Shown here: positions 1 to 7,249 of the stretch, piece after piece | How the letters are laid out: the number at the start of each line of letters is the position of its first letter | Numbering within the stretch: the first letter of the stretch is position 1 | DNA from: Hyphochytrium catenoides | Lineage: Eukaryota > Sar > Hyphochytriomycetes > Hyphochytriales > Hyphochytriaceae | Length of the DNA stretch: 15,627 nucleotides | Assembly: GCA_900088475.1 (NCBI GenBank) | Contig: FLMG01002872.1 | Location: 3,810-19,436, forward strand | Direction: 5' to 3' | Notes under the pieces: model-generated | Databases searched by the model: none | Told to the model about the DNA's origin: nothing | Seen by the model: only the letters and a program-made list of their open reading frames with translations | Program-made: the position numbers and the translations under genes

Positions 1-387
1 CTCCTCAGAGAGAGAGAGAAACGGAGCCTCTACACAGCTGCCATCGTACTCTCCGGGGACATCAGATCTTCATGTCTTCTTGCCCTCGGGTTACCCGGCT
101 GCAGGAGAAGCAATAGGCATCTCGGATCTCTTCTGAAGAGAACTCTGCTTTATTATTTCCACTCTCTCTTCTGTTCCTTGCTCTCCCTGTATTGGCTATT
201 CCCTGTTCCGCGGCTTCTATCTCTCCTTCTCTCGTCTCCTGTTCTTGTTAAAACCTTTTGCTGAGATGTTGGTCTGTGCTGCTCAAGCCCTAGGAGTAAC
301 GTAAAGCGAAAAAAAAAACGAAAGAGAGAGAGAGAGAGGGAGAGAGAGAAAGGAAGAAAGAAAGAGAGAAAGTCAGTGAACTCGAAG
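1..387. other. No supported gene; GA/CT-rich DNA
   Basis: Holds a short GA run at the left edge, CT-rich plus-strand sequence at about 160-240 and the purine tract at 320-372. A 149-codon minus-strand frame spans 153-602 but is built partly from repeat codons. I see no convincing exon here; it may contain intron or upstream sequence of a gene extending past the window edge. Confidence 0.5.
320..372. repeat. (GA)n purine tract
   Basis: Almost pure A/G on the plus strand, just before the ATG (388) of the weak left-hand gene model. It is a polarity switch, since the surrounding plus strand is CT-rich. Confidence 0.9.
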
Positions 388-999
388 ATGGAAGATGCGT
401 CGCAGACGGCGACGCGCGGGCAGAAAGTTAGAGGACGACGGACTGTTCTAACTGTACACTTTGACTGTTTTTGCTTATAACCGCTGTTTATATAGATATC
501 CATGAATGTTGAATCCTCTCGGTCTGCTCTCATCCTTTCCCTTCCCAGGCCACTTCCTCTCTTTTCCTCCTGAAGGGCCGTGTTTCTGCGGCTAGAATTC
601 AACTGTCTCTCTTAGTCCACGCCTCTCTTTCTTTCGTGCGCCAGATCGCTTGATGACTCTGTTTAATGAGAAGAGAGAGAGAGAGAGTGAAGGAGGCCCA
701 TATTCTAACCTACGTCATCTCTCTCATTCTATGTGGTCATTTTCTAGGCTATTCCCTTTCTCTCTTTCCGCTCTCTGTGTCTCATTCTTTTTCCGTAGAA
801 GAAAGGAAGGCAGTCAGGTGCCCGGAAGCCTTATTGTTGGCGCTTTAGAGGGTCGCCTGTCTCGCAGTCTAGGTGGCTCGGGTCCCATTGCTTGCCTGCT
901 GCTGCTCTGCCTCAAAAAGCGCTACAGTCTCCAGCTCAGAAAGAGTCAAAACCTCCGCGTCAGGTTCCTTTTGGACGTAAGAAGAGGAACGGGACTTAG
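388..999 (+). CDS. Candidate three-exon gene, hypothetical basic protein
   Basis: Weakly supported model. Exons 388-453, 576-635 and 799-999 join in phase 0 through GT-AG introns (donors GTACAC and GTGCGC; acceptors after pyrimidine-rich stretches ending CTGAAG and CCGTAG). The product would be 108 aa, starting MEDASQTATRGQK and ending VPFGRKKRNGT before TAG. It is rich in Arg, Lys, Ser and Pro and I recognise no domain. An AATAAA-like sequence (ATAAAATAAATG, about 1129-1140) follows the stop and could be a polyadenylation signal, which would make the gene convergent with the transporter. The second exon is largely pyrimidine-encoded and may really be intron. A different frame over 650-1129 is also open, so this could be chance. 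Confidence 0.22.
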
Positions 1000-1056
1000 T
1001 GCTCTACAGGAGTCGACCATTACGCTGCCTTTCTCTGTCTCTCTCTTTCTCTTCTT

Positions 1057-4000
1057 TCATACACTGGAAAAAACCGACTGTCCTTTCCTTATCATTGCAA
1101 CGATAGACTGCGTTGCTTTTGCTTTCTGATAAAATAAATGTCTCTCTTTCCTCTTTCTGTCTCCAGTCTCTCTCTTTTTTTTAGTTAAATTTCTCACCGG
1201 GTGTATTCTATAGAGGACTAACCCAGCCAGCACCACCACGAAGCTGATCAGGTCGCATAGTAGCTTGGCAATATGCTATTGGTCCAGACAGTGGTGAGGG
1301 GAAACAGGAGAGAGCGATGCGAGGCGCCAGAGGGAGAGGAGAGAGAGAGAGAGATCTAGTAAGTCAAGGGAACCCAAGAGAGCCCAAGACCCCGGGATGT
1401 CGTCGATGCTATCCCAAGAGCAGTCAGATAACAGGCCAAAGAAGTACGGCTCGAGGCTCGAAGAGAAGATTCTAGATGCAAAGAAAAGGAAAGGCGCGCT
1501 GAAAGAGAGACACAGGAGATTGGGAGAAAGAGAGACAGAGGAAATTGGGAGAAAGAGAGACATGGCCAACTGAACGCTTTGCCTCTGTGTACAGATAAGC
1601 CACTGACCAGGCGACCTACTGCCAGGTCATAGATTTCTAGGGCCACAGCGGCCAACACGAACGAGGCCGTCACGCCAATATACGTCGCGGTAATGCTAGA
1701 AGACGGAACACAGGGTCAGACAAGATAGAGGGCGACAGAGGGTGGGAGAGAGAGCAGAAGAAGAAAAACAATGGGATAGAGGCACCTGGAGCCTAAACAA
1801 CTCACGCTAAGAGAGAGTGAAAAAGAAAGAGGAAAGAGCGCGAGAGGGAGACAAAAAGAGAGGAATATAGAGAAAGAAAGCTCCAGAGACGGTCGGAGGG
1901 GAACAGTTTCTGTACCTTGATCTCTTGACCAGTTGTATCATGACGAGGCCCATGACGATGTTCAATAGGATATACATCAAGGCAAGAAGGAAGCCAAGCT
2001 TGAGACATGTGCATCATGGGAATTAGAGACGGAAGAGAGAGAGAAAAAAAAAGATGTAAGAGTAAGCTACTTCCTTGCCGCTTCAACCAATAAACGGCAG
2101 TCTTACCCCGCAGTGAAGATCGTGATCGTACTGATTTCCTTCAAATATACAGATAAATGCGTCGAGTCTTTGCCCGGCCCTCATACCCTGAGAGTGACAA
2201 TCTTAGAGAAGAGAAAGAGCGACGCCAGGAGAGACAGAGTGACAGAGAGGAACAAGAAAGAGCAACGCAATGGGGGAGAGAGAGCGGGTACCCTAAATGT
2301 ACAAAAGATGACAACCAAAAGGAGATAGAGTTGGAATATAGCGCTTGATTGAGACAAAAAGAGATATAGAGAAAGACTAAGCGTGAGTTAGTAGGAAAAG
2401 GGGACAATGATCATTCAAGTGCTGGAATAAACGCCAGGGAGCGAGCGAGAGACAGAAGTGAGAGAGAGAAAGAGAGAGGCGACAGCACTGAGTATAATTC
2501 TTACGTAGAACGCCATAAAAGCTGGTGCGCACAAAAGGGCAATGACAAACTCGAAGAGTGAAACCCAAGCGTTTAAATAGAAGATGTCCATAGGGCGAGA
2601 ACTGATTGAGCGCTCCTTGTAGAGTGTGGAGAGTGCGCCCAGAACAGTTGAAAGCAGATAAAGAAGGCTGCAAGGGGAGCGTTTGCACAATTTAAGAAGA
2701 GGAGGGCCACAAGACAAAAGGCCACAGCGAGAGAGAGAAAGAGTGAGAACGAAGACGACGAGCTTTATCAAGAGTGGCAGCTAAGGAGACTGAGCAATCA
2801 GACATCAGAGAGAAACGGAGGGAGAGACCAGAGAGAGGAGAACTTTGCAGGCCCATGCGAAGTAGGGTTTGGGTGCGAACACGCTCTATGGAGGTGCGAA
2901 TGACAAGGACGATAGACGATAGAGAGAGCGCACACCGCTGCTTCGCGTAAGAAAGGGATATGGAGAAAAGTAGAGGACAGAGAAGTACCTACCTGCTCCA
3001 TGACTGACTCTCATGCTTCCCACTAAAGAATCTTTTAATAAGGAAGAGGGAGGCAGAGGGCAAGTGAGAGAACGAATAGTGCGCAAGGCAGGGGGGAGGA
3101 GGCGAGTCCAGAGAGAGCAATGAATGATGTTGCTTAGCTTACCCTGCAAGTGCTGGAGAGATAGCTACTATCACTCCTACTGTTATAAGAGAAGCACCAG
3201 CGACGTGTAGCCTGTCAAACCTGGAGAGCGAACGAGTGAAAATGAGAGGAGTCAGAGAAAGACTGGAAAGATTTGGAAGCTCCTCTTAGGGATATAGGCA
3301 AGGACCGCAAATCATCGGCGGAAGGAGAGAGACGCATCTTAGTACCGCTCAGGATTCAAGATAGGCATTAGGAGCCTTGGTAAAAACGAAACTGGAAGAA
3401 GGAAAAAGGAGAAAAACTAAAGAAGAATGGCAGCTGACGAGGGTAGAAAAGGGATAACGCACTTCACTCCCTTAGCAAAGGCTGATAGGACCATGGTCAG
3501 TGGTACGATGGTCTGAGTTACGAAGGGGGGATAGAGTTACAAGGAAATTAGGGAAGTTAGAGATGGTTAGCTTCTTTGTCTCTTTTTACTTCCTTAGAGA
3601 GAGTAGAGAGAGTATGAAGGCAAAGAGTGCTGGATCGCAGTCTGACACGGATTCAAAGGACGGAAGAGAGAGAGAGAGAGGAACCGCACAGATAGGAGGT
3701 AAATGCAGATGAAAGAGAGGTAAAGGACGAGCATAGGTAAATGGAAAGTCCTCCTTCATCACCTGGAGGAGGAGTACTGTGAGATATCCTGAGACGTTGG
3801 AGGCATTAATCAGCATAATTAACATCTGCAGACGAACGGAGGAACATTGAGGGAGTGAGACAGAGAGACTCTACCAGCCCAGGATAGCGAGAGAGTTAGT
3901 AGTATGACACAGTGGTACATACAGTATAGAAAGAGGACAAAGGAGAGGCAAAATGGAGATGTTGTGAGTGACAGAGAGAGAGAAAGAGAAACAGCCCCCG

Positions 4001-5222
4001 TCTGGCCATAGAATGGGGAATGGAATAACAGAGAAAGACAGAATAGAAAGAGGGCTGTCCATAATTCAAACCTGTGCCAGGTCCAACACCGCCATCAGTA
4101 GAAACTTTTGCTTGGGGAACCTGCTGATCTCGTCGGAGATACCTTCCTGAAAGGAGAGAAGGAATCGTCTATATCTTGCTGCACGTTTCGCAGACGACGA
4201 AGGGGCAAATAAAAAGGAAGGATGGAAGGCGAGAGATGGCGGTGGAAATGAAGAGAACGAAGAGAGCACGAGAGAATGTAGGTCAAAGTCACCGGAAGGC
4301 ACTAGAGAGCCTCTGATAGTAGAGCGGAAGCGAAGCCCCAGGGCGAGAGGGACAACAGAAGGGAGGAGTTATTCCGCACAGAGGAGGGAGAAAGGTTGAC
4401 CGAGAGACAGTGAGAGATAAAGGAGAAGAATCGCTGCGCACCCGCCGATAGCTCTTCCTCCAGACCATGGCGAAGCAGACAGGGACGAAGGATCCTGTGA
4501 AGACAAGAGAGAGGAAGTACCTGCATAGAAAAGAGTGAAACAAATGCTCGTGCCGTGGAACGGATATGAAATGCACATAAAGGAGGCAGAGGATGACACA
4601 CGAAGAGAGAGAGCAATGGCAAAGAGAAAGAGGCGTAGAGGAGTAGTACTAGAAAGGAGAGAGTGATAAGAAGGCAATGAAAGGAGTGATAGCGCTGCTG
4701 AGACAGAAGAAGCGAAGGAGAGCACATCGTTACCCATAGGGCGGCATCACGTCTACCACCAGTTTGAAGAGAATCCTCTCCGAGGCTCCAGCCAGCGCCA
4801 ATAGTAGAATGCCCACGAGCGTGAGTACCGTCTTGTAAGCGATAGAGAGGGGTGAATGGCAATGGAAGCGGGAGAGAGAGTGTGTGAGAGAGACGGAGAG
4901 CTCAAGAAAGAGAGATGTGCTCCAGGCTGAAAGAGTTGAAGCCAGGTCAGGATGTCACCAGCCTTGCGGCGCTCAAGTACAAGGCAAATAGAGAAATCCA
5001 GCAAAAGAGATGATTAGAGAGAAAGAGAGCGCGAGAGAGAGACAGAGACAAAGAGAGAGAGGAAAGAAGAGAGAGCCTCTGAAAGCCTACATGCGTTCCT
5101 GACGGAAAGGACCACCGCGTCCACCAGCTGGATGAACTAGCATCTTTCCCGCTGGAGCCCCAATGTGTCGTCCCAGCTTTACTGAAGTCCAAAGACGTGG
5201 GGCCCGATGATGGTTTACCCAT
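1057..5222 (-). CDS. CRT-like (chloroquine-resistance-transporter family) membrane transporter, 13 exons
   Basis: Drug/metabolite-transporter superfamily protein of the CRT/CLT family (plant CLTs and apicomplexan CRT), predicted to move small peptides, thiols or amino acids across an organelle or vacuole membrane. Exons read on the minus strand: 5222-5091, 4831-4734, 4520-4442, 4146-4072, 3825-3763, 3512-3463, 3220-3143, 3031-2993, 2667-2505, 2187-2107, 1998-1916, 1695-1593, 1275-1057. All introns are GT-AG and every junction keeps phase; total 1263 nt, 420 aa (apicomplexan CRT is about 424). Seen: hydrophilic N-terminus (1-44); TM1 with ERILFK (62-67); FPKQKFLLMAVLDL (113-126); IVPLTMVLSAF (151-161); YKER then DIFYLNAWVSLFEF (221-245); paired cysteines C272 and C285 in the loop; YILLNIVMG (295-303); C-terminal GLVLYR helix and a basic tail. 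Start chosen because ATG 5222 joins exon 2 in phase 0; ATG 5143 would need a 13-nt microexon. Less sure: the short loop at 259/260 and the end of the tail. Confidence 0.85.
1501..1562. repeat. 25-bp tandem repeat, about 2.5 copies, inside intron 12 of the CRT-like gene
   Basis: Unit 1 is 1501-1525, unit 2 is 1526-1550 (two or three differences from unit 1) and a partial third unit is 1551-1562. The unit starts GAAAGAGAGACA and ends ATTGGGA. On the transcribed strand it is a pyrimidine-rich repeat just downstream of exon 12. Confidence 0.9.
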
Positions 5223-6009
5223 CTGCTCTCTGTCTCTCCTTCTCTCTCTCCCTTTTTGCTTCCCTTCTTGCCCTCTTCTTTTTCTACTCTCTCACACGCT
5301 GTCTCTCTCTCGCGCACGCTTCCACCAAGTCGCTTTCCCTTGAATGTCAAGGAGATGTCAGTCGCCACCGCAGCGGCCTCGTACAGAGCGCCTCGTAGCA
5401 GAGCTCGACTGCCTCTTCACCTCAAGCAGATTCGCCTCAGTCTCATCCTTCTTGTGACCTGCAGAGATAGCCAGGGAGATGATGCTCCTTTCGCTCGCCT
5501 CTCTCGCACTTCTATGTCTCTCTCTCTCTCTCTCTCTCCCTGTCTGTGTCCTCCTTCTGATTAAGTCCTTGCATGTGTATGGAGTGCGGGAGGTGATGAC
5601 AGTGATGAGGCGAGAAGAGAGAGAGGGAGGGCACAGGTGAGAGGGTTTATTGGTGCTTTTGTCTTGATGCTGCTTATGTTCCCACCCCGCACCTACCTCC
5701 TCTTCTCGTCTCCGTATCCTTTATCCTTTCCCAACCAACTCTATTATTGCAAGGCTTCTCTATCTTTTTTCTCTCCCACTCTCTCGCTCTCACTCTTTCC
5801 CACTCTCTCTCTGTCTCGCTCTCTCTGCCTAGCTCTCTCTGTCCTCTGTCCTCTGCCTCTCTCTCTCTCTTTCCTTTTCTCTCTCTCACTCTCTCTCTCT
5901 CTTGCTCTCTCTTGCTCTCGCTCTCTCTTTCTCTCTCTCTCCTCTCTCACTCTCTCTCTCGCTCTCTCTCGCTCTCTCTCGCTCTCTCTCGCTCTCTCTC
6001 TCTCTCTCG

Positions 6010-6055
<46 letters not shown>

Positions 6056-6338
6056 TTCTCTCTTTCTCTCTTTCTCTCACATCAATCATCTCTTTCTGCC
6101 ACCTTTATTATCTCTATATATATTCAGTTGTATCTATCTCTGTTCATTAATTCTCAAATCCGCTCCTTTGTCATTTCTCTGTCTCTCTCCCGTTTGGCTT
6201 CTGTCTTTACTTCTCTACTTCTGTCTAGCCCGCACTACGTCTGTACTGACATAGCAATCAGATCAATTGGAAGTTACTTTCTGAATTCTATTTCCAGTTA
6301 TCGCAGTCGACCCAAACCCCCTAACAAAACAGTAGTCC
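5223..6338. other. Upstream region of the CRT-like gene, CT-rich on plus strand
   Basis: It starts with CT-rich DNA just upstream of the transporter ATG. A plus-strand ATG at 5355 opens MSVATAAASYRAPRSRARL, resembling an organelle-targeting sequence, and runs into CT repeats; on the minus strand the same DNA reads HKKDETEANLLEVKRQ behind a possible acceptor (ATCTCTGCAG). Neither reading can be extended with confidence. If the plus frame is real, the two genes would share a divergent promoter of about 130 bp. The rest is the (CT)n tract and AT-richer DNA with no gene seen. Confidence 0.4.
5757..6080. repeat. Long (CT)n polypyrimidine microsatellite with higher-order units
   Basis: About 320 bp that is almost wholly C and T on the plus strand. 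Inside it are a decamer GCTCTCTCTC repeated four times (5961-6000) and an octamer TTTCTCTC repeated four times (6047-6078). All reading frames are open on both strands (S/L codons on plus, R/E codons on minus), which explains the long spurious frames here. It lies in the interval between the CRT-like gene start and the flavoenzyme's 3' end. Such mirror-symmetric polypurine/polypyrimidine DNA can form triplex (H-DNA) structures and is prone to length change. Confidence 0.95.
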
Positions 6339-6673
6339 TCAGAGCTTCAGAGCTCTACTATGTCTGAGTACCGATAGAACTTCCCTACTGCTGCTTATTA
6401 TTACAAGCCTGTACAAGGAAGGAAGGACCATGAGGATGCCGCCGCCGCCGCCGCCCCAGAGGAGGCGCGCCCCGCCGCTCGGCTTCTCTTCCACGGTTTT
6501 CTTGTCTCTTTCCCTCTTCTGGTCCTCATTGGCCATCATGCACAGCCAGCGCTTTTTATCGTCGTCAGCATCCTCAGCCTGCCTGAATGCCAGCCTTTCT
6601 CCTCCTCTACTCTTAGGTGATTGACTGTTGCCGCTGCTTCAGCACAGAGTGACAGCAGCTCTACTAGGAACCA
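6339..6673 (-). other. Coding-like open stretch, possible exon(s) of an unknown gene
   Basis: On the minus strand 110 codons are open, from just after a TAG at 6674-6676 to a stop at 6339. The middle part is non-repetitive and strongly charged: GGERLAFRQAEDADDDKKRW, then NEDQKRERDKKTVEEKPSGG, then a run of six glycines encoded by the GGC repeat (GCC on the plus strand). A GTACAG sequence beyond the glycine run could be a splice donor. Similar charged, open patches in other frames continue upstream to about 7150, with stops between them. Because this strand is purine-rich, charged codons are expected by composition alone, so a real gene, a decayed gene and chance are all possible. The plus-strand frame here (6430-6624, starting MRMPPPPPP) is the alternative reading. 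Confidence 0.3.
6438..6455. repeat. (GCC)6 trinucleotide repeat
   Basis: Six perfect GCC units on the plus strand, read as a glycine run on the minus strand and as a proline run in the overlapping plus frame. Being a triplet repeat in a stretch that is open on both strands, length changes would not break either frame. Confidence 0.95.
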
Positions 6674-7249
6674 CTACTACTTCTCTCTTTTTGTAAGCCA
6701 TTGTGGTTGAGAGAGAATAGACGGCAACGCCCTTTTGCCCACTCTTTATCAACAGCTGTCTGTCTGTTGGCCTCCGCACCACCCCTGATTATATGCTCAT
6801 CGTTCACTTCATAGTGGTTGTCATCATCATTCTTCTTTTATATCTCATGTTCCCGGCCACATAATCTTCCTTCAATCGCTTTGCAGCTACCGTCGTAGCA
6901 AATGAAGATAAGGCAGTATAACGTCCTCTCTGTTACATGGTTATCTATTGACGGAGCTGTTGCGGCTGTCAATCTTCATCTGCTCTTCTTCGTTTAGGTT
7001 CAAAATATACTCCAATATTATCATTATTATTTCTCAATCCTTGCAGCGGAAGACCCGATTCTTTCTCTTCGACTTCTTCGCTTCGGACGAACAAAACTAT
7101 GCCAGTCTTCTCTCTGCTGGCCCTGGTACTCTCATGGTCCCCTTCATATCCTTCCACCTATGCTGGACTCTATCTTTCTTTCATAAGCTCCTCTCCCTTG
7201 TTGACTCTTTTCCCCCACGATAGCCGTGATCTCTTCTCACCATCACCGC
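6674..7249. other. Downstream region of the flavoenzyme gene, no confident gene
   Basis: Likely contains the flavoenzyme 3' UTR on the minus strand. Short coding-like patches exist on both strands: minus 7157-6969 (KTGIVLFVRSEEVEEKESG) and plus from a possible acceptor before 7049 (CCTTGCAG) reading RKTRFFLFDFFASDEQNYAS. Each ends quickly or lacks a partner exon. No clear AATAAA signal follows the flavoenzyme stop. Confidence 0.35.

Noticed and set aside
4495-4546. A 26-nt intron (4520-4495) splitting the TM2 exon
   Set aside because: Accepting an acceptor at 4521 gives one exon, 4520-4442, that stays in phase and restores the conserved helix YFLSLVFTGSFVP.
4302-4862. 186-codon minus-strand frame and neighbouring Ser/Leu-rich frames
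   Set aside because: They run through introns of the transporter gene and disagree with the spliced frame; only exon parts at 4831-4734 and 4520-4442 are used, in other frames.
4959-5143. Alternative transporter start at ATG 5143 using a 13-nt microexon (4971-4959)
   Set aside because: In phase, but ATG 5222 gives a direct phase-0 join to exon 2 without a microexon and a length closer to the family's.
5674-6089. Minus-strand Arg/Glu-repeat frames
   Set aside because: The same microsatellite read on the purine strand.
5637-6367. Two plus-strand frames over 200 codons long, made of Ser/Leu repeats
   Set aside because: They are translations of the (CT)n microsatellite, which is open in every frame; no non-repeat domain.
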